A DNA stretch of 64,000 nt from JAGVGT01 sp963807225. GTDB taxonomy: Bacteria; Desulfobacterota; Desulfobulbia; Desulfobulbales; JAGXFP01. The stretch spans positions 1 to 64,000 of the forward strand of contig CAWEAD010000010.1 of assembly GCA_963807225.1 (NCBI GenBank), in the 5' to 3' direction. A model generated the notes under the pieces. The model did no database searches, was not told the DNA's origin, and saw nothing but the letters and a program-made list of their open reading frames with translations. Shown here piece by piece: positions 1 through 9,048 of the stretch (its first letter is position 1; the number at the start of each line of letters is the position of its first letter). The position numbers were made by a program, and so were the translations under genes.

Positions 1-45
1 AATTTTTCACTCATATTGAACTTTAATCAAATAGAAAAAGGATCC

Positions 46-1199
46 ATGCAAATGCCTCCTTCAACTCGTGCCGGACGATATATTCGCCAAACAACAGGAT
101 ACTCAGCCTTTATTCCTAGCCTTTACCTCCGGACCCACCAATCGCTCTAGATGAAGATATCTGGGCGTTGGTATCCAAAGCAGACCGAGCATTAGGTCGT
201 CTTGATGGTTCTATCCAAACTTTGCCGGATCCCAACCTTTTTGTCTTTATGTACGTGAGAAAAGAGGCTGTACTTTCAAGTCAGATTGAGGGGACGCAAA
301 GTTCGCTGAACGATCTTTTGGAAGCTGAAGCAAAAGTGTTTAGCGCTCGGCATCCAAGGGACGTGGATGAGGTTCTTAACTACGTCGATGCTATGAACTA
401 TGGTATTTCCAGACTCTCTGATCTTCCACTATCGATACGACTCATCAGAGAAATTCATGCCAAGTTGCTTGATGGAGTTCGTGGTCAGGAGAGAGAGCCG
501 GGAGAGCTTCGGCGTTCACAGAACTGGATCGGTGCAGGTGGGTGCTCACTAAACGAAGCCACTTTTGTACCACCTCCAGCGGCAGAAATTCCACAAGCCC
601 TTTCTGATTTAGAAAAATTTATCCATGACCAGAAAAAAATTCCAGCCCTTGTAAAAATCGGACTTATTCATGCTCAATTTGAAACCATACATCCATTTTT
701 AGACGGTAATGGTCGTGTCGGAAGATTGCTCATTACCTTTCTATTATGTCATCAAGACATATTGCAAAAACCGGTTTTGTATATATCCCATTATTTTAAA
801 AAGAACCGTGCCCGGTATTACGATCTGCTTCAAAATATTCGAGATAAGGGTGAGTGGGAGCCATGGATAAATTTTTTTCTGACGGCGGTTTTCGAGGTGT
901 CGCAAGAAGCAACGGAGACTGCACGGAAGATTGTTGCTCTTCGTGAGGAGCACCGTAAGAGAATAACGGAATCTTTCGGGGGGGCAACGGCAAATGGTCT
1001 TATTGTCTTGGAGTCTTTGTATTCCCATCCAATAATTTCCGTGAACGACATTGTGCGGATTACCAAGGTTTCTTTCACTGCTGCAAACAAGCTGGCTAAA
1101 AGGTTCGTTGAAAATAACATCCTTGTGGAGTCTACCGGACAAACAAGAAATCGGCTTTTTAGATATGCAGACTATATCAGTCTTTTTTCAGATCGATAA
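46..1199 (+). CDS. fic: Fic family protein (class II AMPylator), frameshifted near its start
   Basis: Fic enzymes usually transfer AMP from ATP to a target protein hydroxyl. The core motif HPFLDGNGRVGR lies around residue 175 of the long open frame, and the inhibitory-helix motif SSQIEG (pattern [ST]xxxE[GN]) lies about 37 residues after the TTG at 168, the arrangement of Fic proteins with an N-terminal autoinhibitory helix. A recognisable N-terminus (RAGRY, then YSAFIPS) is encoded from the ATG at 46 in another frame. It joins the PDPPIALDEDIW segment only if one base is added near 120, giving about 384 residues. A C-terminal winged-helix-like region follows the Fic core. It sits directly upstream of an hsdR fragment and hsdS, a usual place for Fic genes in type I loci. 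A start at 168 would remove the conserved N-terminus, so I prefer the frameshift reading. Confidence 0.85.
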
Positions 1200-1214
1200 A
1201 AAGGTCCGTTGAAA

Positions 1215-1424
1215 ATGATCCGTGTTCACATTGCCGCCAATCTCGGCATTGAAACGGACGACGTACAGGTCGTACTAGTGTCGCGGGAGGTATGGACGCC
1301 GGGAGTGACTGATGTTGACTATGCGCCGTTCTCCCAGCAAGGCAGATTGGGCGAGGTTTATCAGATATTTGGTGATGAGTTGAATGTAATTATTGAAGAA
1401 TTGAATGAGGCCTTAGCGGCGTGA
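1215..1424 (+). pseudogene. 3' remnant of type I restriction subunit HsdR
   Basis: This short frame of about 69 residues ends in FGDELNVIIEELNEALAA, which matches the C-terminal tail typical of HsdR (the EcoEI_R_C-like end, with a YxxFG..L...L.ELNEALAA pattern). YAPFSQQGRLGEVYQ just before it fits the same tail. No helicase or nuclease part of HsdR is seen upstream: the Fic gene ends only 15 bases before the ATG at 1215. The stop overlaps the GTG start of hsdS. I infer that it is the surviving 3' end of an hsdR gene displaced or interrupted by fic. It could be a genuine small protein, because start and frame are open, but nothing else supports that. Confidence 0.55.
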
Positions 1425-3048
1425 GTAATAATTCCAGTAGTCTCGATAAACTACCCCCGCTATGGGAGGAAACAACTCTAGGCCAAGTTGTAGAGCCAAC
1501 AAGACCACGCATTAATCCGGCGGAAAAGCCTGACTTGCAATTTATAGGTATGGACCATATAGAGGCCCAAACAATGAGGCTTCTGGGTAGTGTGCCGGCA
1601 AGTACTATGAAAAGTTCCGCCGTACATTTCCAGCCTGGAGATGTACTCTATGGAAGACTTCGTCCTTATTTAAACAAGGTTTATCGACCCACTTTTGAAG
1701 GGTTATGCTCCGCAGAGTTTATCGTATTTCCGGAAAGCGAAGGACTCGACAATAAATATCTTCAATATTTGCTTAACTCCTATCCTTTTGTTTCGTTTGC
1801 AACGCATTTAAATACAGGTGACCGACCACGAGTTAAATTTGAACAACTTGCCCCTTACCCCTTTCCGCTGCCCCCATCGAACAACAAAAACGCATCGTTG
1901 CGGAAATCGAAAAACAATTCTCCCGGCTTGATGAAGCCGTTGCCAACCTCAAGCGCGTCAAGGCCAACCTCAAACGCTACAAAGCCGCCGTCCTCAAAGC
2001 CGCTGTCGAAGGCAAACTCACCGAAGAATGGCGCAAACAACATCCCGATGTAGAACCAGCCTCCAAACTCCTCGAACGCATCCTCGCCGAACGCCGCCAA
2101 AAATGGGAAGAAGCCGAACTCGCCAAAATGAAAGCCAAAGGCAAAGACCCGAAGGATGATAAGTGGAAGAAGAAATATAAAGAGCCAATTCTACCAGACA
2201 CAACTGATTTGCCCGAATTGCCAGAAGGATGGGTGTGGTTAACTCCAGAATTATTAAAAGATGACTCAGATAATGCAATCTGTGCTGGCCCTTTCGGCAC
2301 GATCTTTAAAGCAAAAGATTTTCGATCAAAAGGCATACCAATAATATTTTTTAAGGCATGTTGCTCCTGGAAAATATTTGACCCATAAGCCAGGTTTCAT
2401 GGATGAAAAAAAATGGAAAGAACTATTCCAACCCTACTCAGTATATGGCGGTGAACTACTGATAACTAAATTGGGTGAGCCCCCTGGGGTATGTGCTATT
2501 TACCCAGAGGATATTGGGCCAGCAATGGTGACTCCTGACGTAATGAAAATGTCGGTCAACGAGGAGCTATACGGTTTCTCAATTTCTTATGCATTTTTTT
2601 AATTCCCAACTATCGCGAGATTCTGCTGCATCCTTGGCTTTTGGTACTACAAGACTTCGACTTACTTTACCTATTTTCCGTGCGCTTTCTGTCCCAGTAC
2701 CATCCCTTGCCGAGCAAATCAAGATCGTAGAAGAGGTTGGCAAAGAAATTTCTACAATTGAATCTCTGGATGAAATGTATGAGAAAAATTTACTGCGAGC
2801 AGATCGTCTAAAACAAGCAATTCTTCAAAAAGGCATTTTCTGGTCAACTTGTCCAACCTGATCCTGATGATGAGCCAGCATCAGCGTTGTTAGATCGCAT
2901 TCGCAAAGAGAAGTTACTTAAACCTGAACCCCAAAAAACGAGAAAAGTACTATCCTGGCAAAAGGAGAAAAAAGATGAAATCGAGCGCAGCAAAAAAACG
3001 CATGCTGTTAGAAGTTTTAAAAGAACATCCAGATGGCATTACCCCTGA
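1421..3048 (+). pseudogene. hsdS: Type I restriction-modification specificity subunit HsdS, at least four frameshifts
   Basis: HsdS reads the DNA target for HsdM and HsdR. The first frame (GTG 1421, overlapping the preceding stop) holds target-recognition domain 1, with GDVLYGRLRPYLNKVY and an LNTGDRPRVKFEQLAPYPFPLPP-like end. Adding one base near 1868 restores IEQQKRIVAEIEKQFSRLDE and the central coiled coil ending KAAVEGKLTEEWRKQ. TRD2 opens with LPELPEGWVW (near 2213) and runs through breaks near 2352 and 2575. The distal repeat LAEQIKIVEEVGKEI, then QAILQKAFSGQLVQPDP, needs another correction near 2836. The restored protein is about 540 residues, normal for a two-TRD HsdS. Both TRDs and both conserved spacers are recognisable, so only the indels argue against function. 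Confidence 0.85.
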
Positions 3049-3211
3049 ATCATTGCTGCTTTCAGCTAATTACAGTTTTGACGAAGTAGATTTATTTTAT
3101 TCTGAACTTGTCAAAATCAGTGATCAAATAAGCGAAGAGAAACCGACTGGAAATGATGCTCTTGCATGGCCTCATGAAAATAAAGTGCTTTTACGCCTTA
3201 GGAGCGAATAA
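2975..3211 (+). CDS. Small protein (78 aa) between hsdS and the Septu-like ATPase
   Basis: The ATG at 2975 is preceded by AGGAG at 2963-2967 with seven bases of spacing, one of the best ribosome binding sites in the island, so I accept it as a real gene although it overlaps the tail of hsdS in another frame. The product has no membrane segment. Its first half (LLEVLKEHPDGITPESLLLSA) looks like a helix-turn-helix or winged-helix start, followed by an acidic helix and a basic LLRLR end. It stops five bases before the ATPase start, so the two are probably translationally coupled. It may be a small regulatory or adaptor protein; I do not recognise the family with certainty. It could also be a natural C-terminal extension of HsdS split off by an indel. 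Confidence 0.6.
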   Translation: MKSSAAKKRMLLEVLKEHPDGITPESLLLSANYSFDEVDLFYSELVKISDQISEEKPTGNDALAWPHENKVLLRLRSE

Positions 3212-3215
3212 TAAA

Positions 3216-4897
3216 ATGAGAGTTGATCGCCTACACCTTGAGAATTTCAAAAATCTTAAAGATTTTGAGGTAGATTTCGATGTTTCAAGTTCTCGCCAAG
3301 TGGTTGTTGGCAGAAATGGTGTTGGAAAATCCAATCTTTTGGAGGCGATGGCCCAGATTTTCCGGGACTTTGATTTAGAAGAAGATTCAAATTTTGGATA
3401 TGAAATTGAATATCATTGTAATGGCCATTTTGTAAAAATTAAATCTGAGAAGACGGAAGTTGTTAGACCTGGTGCAAAAATAAAATTTAACCGTTCATAT
3501 TTCATTGTTGCTGAAGACAGTGAACCAAAAGAATCGGATGCTGAAAAAAAATACACTTCAATTACCCAAACAAACTTTTATAGTAGAAATCGTCCAGTTA
3601 GCAATGAAGTCAATCCTAATCGCCTCCTTCCACTCTATGTGTTTGGCTATTACTCCGGGACATCTGGCAGATTTAACGAAGTCTTCTCAAAACATGAAGA
3701 AAGATATTATCGAGAACAAGTCACTGGCAAGGAAGCGCCGTTAAGGTCTTTATTTCTTGCAAAACCGCATCACAGCCAATTCGCTCTTTTATCATTTTTT
3801 GCATCTCACGATGAACCTGCCCAAAAATTTCTTCAAAAAAGAATTGAGGGTAGACGGACTAGCCTCTGTCCTCTTTTGCCCTCCATGAGCCATATTGGAA
3901 ACGCCCCCACCAAAAAACAAATAACCAAGCAAAATATGACGGCCGTTTTTGGCAAGCTGGGGGAAAGTTGCTACTTTTCTCTCCTCATTGTATGAATATT
4001 CCTTTGCCCCTATGGCAGGATCAACGAGGGAGAAGGATATCAATCGGCCAAGAACGGACCTAGAGAGAAGATTTTGTTTTATTCGAGATGAAGCGACTTT
4101 AAGGATTATGGCTGGTGACCTTGGATCCAAAGGAATTTTTTGCTCGTCTTGAAAGCACAATTTTCAGTGATCTATTAGTAAGGATGGCGAGGATGTAAGG
4201 ATTAAGATTCGATTATCGAGGAGTAAAGAGCCCAGTCACTTTTAAGGAGTTGAGTGAGGGTGAACAGCAACTCTTAACAATCATCGGTTTAATGCGCTTT
4301 ACTGCTCAAAATGAAAGCCTTTTCTTGCTAGATGAACCAGACACTTTTTTAAATCCAGCGTGGTGCCTAGATTATCTGGAGAATTTAAGGAAGTATGGTG
4401 TTGAACCAGAAAACAGCCAGATAATAATGACAACACATAGTCCTTTAACCTTTGCTGGACTTGATAAAAATGAAGTTGTCATAATGGAGCGTGGCAGAGA
4501 TCTGAAGATCTATTGTGAACATCCTGTTCATGCTCCGAAAGGCATGGGCTTTCAGGCAATACTTACAAGTGACTTTTTCGGTCTAAGGTCGACTCTTGAT
4601 AAAAATACGTTAAGAGAGCTAGATCGACAAAAGAGATCTTGCTCTAAAAGATAAAACGGTCAGCTGAGGATAGAAAAAGAGATAGTTTCATTGGATAGTA
4701 AACTTGGGCCGGTTAGATTTTTCAAAATCAGCCAGAGATCCTATGTATTTAGAGTACATCAGAGCAATGACAAAGTCCAGGACGACAATCAGAGAATTGT
4801 AAGATGCTGCATTGTGAAGTGAAGAATGGAAGTCTACAGAAAAGATATTGCTCTTCAGATTGTCCGTAGATTTAAAGAACAGATCGGAAGAAAGTAA
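3216..4897 (+). pseudogene. ptuA: Septu-type PtuA-like AAA/SMC-like ATPase, several frameshifts
   Basis: Predicted ATPase of a two-gene Septu-like anti-phage system. Start ATG 3216 follows AGGAG at 3200-3204. The N-terminus (LHLENFKNLKDF) and Walker A (GRNGVGKS, residues 32-39) are of the ABC/SMC-like type. After an indel near 3830-3870 the frame with RLYEYSFAPMAG-like sequence continues (about 3949-4152). Another break near 4210 leads to FKELSEGEQQLL (ABC signature), then LFLLDEPDTFLNP (Walker B) and the H-loop TTHSPL, from about 4250. After 4640 two more shifts reach ARDPMYLEYIRAM and KDIALQIVRRFKEQ, with stop TAA at 4895-4897, immediately before the next start. About 560 residues when restored, typical of PtuA. 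Other SMC-like defence ATPases (retron-associated ATPases of the same clade) share these motifs; the HNH neighbour favours Septu. Confidence 0.75.
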
Positions 4898-5714
4898 ATG
4901 CGACATATAACTCATAAAGAGATAAGAAGATTTGTCAAAAGGGAAGATTTTAGTAGCGTTGGCGAAAGCCAAACTTGACATTGAATGGCCTACCATAAGG
5001 GGGAATGGTCAAAAGGGGAAATTCATTGATGATAATTCTGATAAGTGGTCGTAATCTAAGTCAGATCTTTGGAAGCCTGGGAATCATGAAATGTTGGTAT
5101 TCAGAAGCAAAACTACAAGAGCAAGAAGGTGAAGTAGAACATTTTAGACCAAAGAAAGCGAGTAACGGGGTGTAGCACCATTGAGGTTATTGGTGGTGTG
5201 CTTTCAAATGGCATAATTTTAGATTAGCTCATCCGCTAGTCAATAAACGAGTAACAGATTATTAAAGAAAAGATAGGCTGGGAAAGGTTGCTATTTCCCC
5301 TATAAGGGATTCGAGCAACGAGCCTTAGATTCAGACACGGCAATGAGCGTGAAGAATGCCAATATTGCTAGATCCAATGTACATCCTGAAGATTGTAGAT
5401 TAATTGTCTTTGATTCGAGTACGGTAAACCAGTCCCACGGTATAAGGAAGATGATGATGAATGGAAATATCAGAGTGCTGTAGAGTCAATAGAATATTAT
5501 CATCTCGAATGAAGGTACTTGGAATGCAGAGAGAGAAGACATCATGAAAGCGGTTGGCGATCTTATGCGATGAAATTATTGGCATAAAGGAACGAGCCTC
5601 TTGATGCTGATGAATATAGACGAGGTTAATTGAAGAATTATATGATATATTTAAATCCATTCGCTGAATTCTCATCAGCTGCTTGAACAAGTTGTTAGAG
5701 AGAAGGGTGATTGA
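4898..5714 (+). pseudogene. ptuB: Septu-type PtuB-like HNH endonuclease, heavily frameshifted
   Basis: No long open frame exists here, but reading all three frames recovers one HNH protein in order: MRHITHKEIRRFVKREDF at 4898; AKAKLDIEWPTIRGNG; then KCWYSEAKLQ and EVEHFRPKKA (about 5090-5160), the paired signature of the PtuB/TIGR02646-like HNH family; WCAFKWHNFRLAHPLVNKR; GCYFPLYKGFEQRAL-like sequence; DCRLIVFD; GKPVPRYKEDDDEWKYQ; IEYYHL; DIMKAVGDL; and EQVVREKGD before TGA at 5712-5714. I count at least six shifts in about 820 bases. The ATG abuts the ATPase stop (TAAATG), as expected for a ptuAB operon. In Septu, PtuB is thought to be the nuclease effector partnered with PtuA. The reconstruction is mine by eye; individual junctions are approximate. 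Confidence 0.7.
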
Positions 5715-5754
5715 CAAGTTTTTCCGTTACCAAGTAAGGTTTTAAATTATGACG

Positions 5755-5815
5755 CTCAGCTAATATAGTACAAAAACTTTGGAACTACTGTAACGTCCTG
5801 CGGGCTGACGGGATG
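5755..5815 (+). repeat. Direct repeat, copy 1: duplicated 5' end of hsdM
   Basis: This 61-base stretch matches 6516-6576 at 55 positions by hand count. The downstream copy is codons 2-22 of hsdM. The upstream copy, preceded by an ATG at 5749, is out of frame (an extra base near 5754) and ends 11 bases before the HEPN-like gene. It is therefore a dead fragment of an hsdM start and marks the left border of a segment of about 700 bases carrying the HEPN-like gene. Confidence 0.85.
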
Positions 5816-5826
5816 CGCTCTAAATA

Positions 5827-6499
5827 TGTCTGATTATAATCCTGAGTTTCTTAACCCAAAAAGAGAGAAAGTGACCCTGATCCCCGAAACCGTCATTACT
5901 TGATTGTTGATGAAGACAATAATAGTAGACCTCTGGTTATTGCTGACGACCATAAGAGCATTAGTAGGTATTCCCTTAATCACTCAGTTCCAGATGATAT
6001 TATTATCCAATTTGAAACAGCAAAGAATATCTATCTGTACGCTTGGTATGTTTATCGCTTTTATACTGTGGCTGAAAGCCAAGCTCTTGCTTGCCTCGAA
6101 TTAGCTCTACGAAGAAGATTCAAAAATGAATTGCCAAAAAAATATTGGAATAGGGATTACCCACCTACATTGAAACCTTTGCTGCGATATGCAGTTGAGG
6201 GAGGTTTTTTGAAAAATGAAGGTTTTAAAATATGGCATGACAGAGCTGAGATTCGAGCATATCACCGCACCCAGATTGAGAAGGTAAAAGAAATGGAGGC
6301 AAAAGGTTTTTCGGAAATGGAATGGGATGAATCTAAGATTGAAGTTACCGACGAAGATCGGAACTGGGATTATCTGGAAATACTCAAAGAGCGTTTGCCT
6401 GAGATAAGAAATATATATGCACACGGTAGCACTAGGTTGCACAACCAGGTTATAAAAACTTTTCAAGTTGTATCTGAGATAATCAACAAAATTTATTGA
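5827..6499 (+). CDS. HEPN-like protein nested at the 5' end of hsdM
   Basis: The main open frame (5900-6499) has no database-familiar name to me. Its C-terminus contains RNIYAH, matching the Rx4-6H motif of HEPN ribonuclease domains, set in a helical context (LPEIRNIYAHGSTRLHNQ). A central basic helical region contains LACLELALRRRFKNELP. The true start is probably ATG 5827 (MSDYNPEFLNPKREK). Joining it to DPDPRNRHYLIVDEDN needs a one-base correction near 5868, giving about 223 residues. The gene lies between the HNH gene and hsdM and is flanked by duplicated hsdM sequence. HEPN proteins are common RNA-cutting effectors or toxins; no obvious antitoxin partner is adjacent. Function is inferred from a single short motif and context only. 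Confidence 0.6.
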
Positions 6500-6510
6500 A
6501 TAGGAATTTA

Positions 6511-8007
6511 ATGACCTCAGCCAATATCGTACAAAAACTATGGAACTACTGTAACGTCCTGCGGGACGATGGGATGAGTTATGGCGATTACGTCGAGCAG
6601 TTGACGTATCTGCTGTTTCTCAAGATGTCGGATGAGCGGACCAAGGCCCCTTATAACAAGCCGAGTGCGGTGCCGGCAGGGTACGATTGGCCGAGCATTG
6701 ATCAAGAAGGATGGCGATGAGCTGTTTGATCATTACCGGCATCTCCTGGATCAATTAGGTAAGGAAAAAGGGCTGCTGGGGCTGATCTTCAATAAATCCC
6801 AGAACAAGTTTCAGGACCCGGCCAAACTGCGCCGCCTGCTGGTCGATCTGATCGGCAAGGAAAACTGGTCGGTGATGAGCGCCGATGTTAAGGGTGATGC
6901 CTACGAGGGCTTGCTGGAAAAGAACGCCCAGGATACCAAGTCCGGGGCCGGGCAGTATTTCACCCCGCGCCCGCTGATCCAGGCCATGGTCGATGTGGTC
7001 CGGCCCAAACCGGGTGAGACCATCTGCGACCCGGCCTGCGGCACCGGCGGCTTTCTGCTGGCCGCCCATGAATACATCATCGCCAACAACCCCAATATGA
7101 CCAAGGAGGAGAAGCGGGCGCTCAAGGACACGACCTTTTCCGGCTGGGAGCTGGTCCAGAATACCGCCCGGCTCTGCGCCATGAACCTGATGCTGCACGG
7201 CATCGGCAATAACGGCGGCAAACTGCCCGCTGACCGTGGCCGATTCCCTGGCCGCCGATCCCGGCGACCGTTTCGAGATCGTCCTGACCAATCCCCCTTT
7301 CGGCAAGAAGAGCAGCACCACCATTGTCGGCGAAGACGGCAAGGCCTCCAAGGAGACGGAGATTGTCGAGCGGGAGGACTTCTGGGCCACCACCTCCAAC
7401 AAGCAGCTCAACTTTGTCCAGCATGTCAAAACCCTGCTTGCCCAGCATGGCCGCTGCGGAATCGTGGTGCCGGATAATGTCCTCTTTGAAGGCGGGGCCG
7501 GCGAGACCGTGCGCCGCAAACTCCTGCACGATTGCGACGTCCACACCCTGCTGCGCCTGCCGACCGGCCTGTTCTACGCCCAAGGGGTCAAGGCCAACGT
7601 CCTCTTCTTCGACAAGAAACCGGCCTCGGAAACCCCGTGGACCAAGAAAGCTCTGGATCTACGATCTCCGCACCAACATCCACTTCACCCTCAAGACCAA
7701 CCCCCTAAAACGGGCCGACCTGGACGAGTTTGTCAAAAACTACAACCCAACCAACCGCCAGGACCGCAACCCCACCTGGTCCGAAGATAACCAAGATGGC
7801 CGCTGGCGCGCCTACGACTACGACGAAATCATCAACCGCGACAAAGCCAGCCTCGACATCTTCTGGCTCAAAGACGAATCCCTGGAAGATTCCGACAACC
7901 TCCCCGAACCCGGCATCATCGCCGCCGAAATCATCGAAGACCTCCAGGCCGCCCTCGAACAGTTCAAAGAAATCGCTATTGATTTAGGAGACCAAGAGCT
8001 GGGGTGA
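6511..8007 (+). pseudogene. hsdM: Type I restriction-modification methyltransferase HsdM, three frameshifts
   Basis: HsdM is the N6-adenine methyltransferase subunit. I place the start at ATG 6511 (MTSANIVQKLWNYCNVLRD), which carries the family's N-terminal helical domain (YVEQLTYLLFLKMSDE). The middle frame holds AYEGLLEKNAQDTKSGAGQYF and SAM-binding motif I (CDPACGTGGFLLAA). The third frame holds the catalytic NPPF (VLTNPPFGKKSS) and LNFVQHV; the last frame holds IYDLRTNIHFTLK and the acidic tail. Corrections are needed near 6705, 7227 and 7654. The restored length of about 498 residues is normal. GC content rises sharply from about 6700, unlike the AT-richer genes before it, suggesting that hsdM and the upstream genes had different histories. 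hsdS lies 3.5 kb upstream rather than adjacent. Confidence 0.9.
6516..6576 (+). repeat. Direct repeat, copy 2: codons 2-22 of intact hsdM start
   Basis: Functional partner of the copy at 5755-5815. Six of 61 positions differ. This copy is in frame with hsdM, so it is the original or the restored start. The HEPN-like gene lies between the copies. Confidence 0.85.
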
Positions 8008-8072
8008 TCTGGCTAATTTCAGCGTAGGAACACGGGAGGTCCTTAACTTTTTATCTTTTCGATACTCATCCG

Positions 8073-8122
8073 TAGGGGCACCCATTAAAAGGCCGGTCGC
8101 CAAGGGTCGGACCAAGCTAACT
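8073..8122 (+). repeat. Dispersed repeat cluster left of the VOC/DHFR-like cassette
   Basis: Two repeated words lie together: TAGGGGCACCCATT (8073-8086, again at 8868-8881) and GGTCGGACCAAGCTAACT (8105-8122, again at 9766-9783 and inverted at 46894-46911). They bracket the two minus-strand cargo genes. Repeated non-coding words of this kind often belong to REP-like or mobile-element ends; no transposase is visible here. Confidence 0.6.
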
Positions 8123-8209
8123 CTACTATTCGGGGCGGGGAGTGAGGCAAACTATGCGGTTTGTGCCTCACCACCTCCTACGATGCTTTCGCTCCAGATA
8201 ATTCCGGGT

Positions 8210-8695
8210 TCAACCGCGGCGTGCCGCTTCGATTGCAGCGATGTCGATCTTTTTCATTTGCAGCATCGCATCGAAGGCGCGTTTGGCGGCTTCGGGATCG
8301 GGATCGTTTATCGCTTCCAGCAAAGCCACCGGCGTGATCTGCCAGGAAACTCCCCATCTGTCCTTGCACCAGCCGCAGACACTCTCTTCGCCGCCGTTGC
8401 CGACTATTGCGCTCCAGTAACGATCCGTTTCGGCCTGATCAGCGGTTGCGACCTGAAACGAGAATGCTTCATTGTGCTTGAATTCCGGCCCACCATTCAG
8501 GCCGAGGCAACTGACGCCCATCAAGGTAAACGAGACCGTCAGCACATCCCCTTTCTTCCCGGACGGATAGTCTCCTGGGGCACGGAATACTGCATCGACT
8601 GACGAATTGGGAAAGGTCTTGGCGTAAAATCGAGCCGCGTCCTCGGCGTCGCCATCGTACCAAAGGCAAATCGTATTCTTTGCGGGTTTATTCAT
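8210..8695 (-). CDS. VOC superfamily protein, PhnB/3-demethylubiquinone methyltransferase-like
   Basis: A 161-residue protein of the PhnB-like VOC (glyoxalase-fold) family. The opening NTICLWYDGDAEDAARFY is the family's first beta-alpha-beta unit, and CLGLNGGPEFKHNEAFSFQV with CGWCKDRWGVSWQITP are its hallmark later segments. The ATG at 8695 follows GGAGG with about six bases of spacing. Members are found in many bacteria, often near small stress or resistance enzymes; the substrate is usually unknown. It is followed on the same strand only by a repeat-containing region, and it shares its surroundings with the DHFR-like gene, possibly as a small transferred cassette. A catalytic role is not demonstrated by the sequence. 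Confidence 0.85.
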   Translation of the reverse strand: MNKPAKNTICLWYDGDAEDAARFYAKTFPNSSVDAVFRAPGDYPSGKKGDVLTVSFTLMGVSCLGLNGGPEFKHNEAFSFQVATADQAETDRYWSAIVGNGGEESVCGWCKDRWGVSWQITPVALLEAINDPDPEAAKRAFDAMLQMKKIDIAAIEAARRG

Positions 8696-8867
8696 TTCAC
8701 ACCTCCATCTCCGGGATACATATCACCGGCGGAAAAAATCATAGCCACGAAGGATGGCGCTTACTCGCACTCCGCGTATATTTGTCTCATCGTAAAAATT
8801 AATCATTTTGCGGACAGGTGGGGAACGATGTTGAACTGCTGAATGGACATTCGGGGGCAACGTGTAT

Positions 8868-8895
8868 TAGGGGCACCCATTCAAAGGCCTCGGTC
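8868..8895 (+). repeat. Second copy of the TAGGGGCACCCATT repeat
   Basis: Matches 8073-8097 over TAGGGGCACCCATT, then AAAGGCC and CGGTC with small differences. It sits in the 353-base space between the two cargo genes, in which I see no gene. The stretch 8998-9050 ends in GGGGGCCTTTTTT, which may act as a weak terminator on the plus strand. Confidence 0.55.
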
Positions 8896-9048
8896 TAGAA
8901 CAGACTTCCGCTTTGGCCCGACCGATGCGGTTAGGAGCGGACAGCATCGGTCGCGTCACTTGCCGCCGGCTGACTTGGCGCGACCGGCTCCTGACTCTCT
9001 GAAGCCATTCCGTCGATTGCCGACGGCTCCCTTTTTCGGGGGCCTTTT

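Noticed and set aside
1421..8007. Programmed ribosomal frameshifting as the cause of the shifts in hsdS, ptuAB and hsdM
   Set aside because: Too many positions, of both signs, without slippery heptamers; error or decay is simpler.
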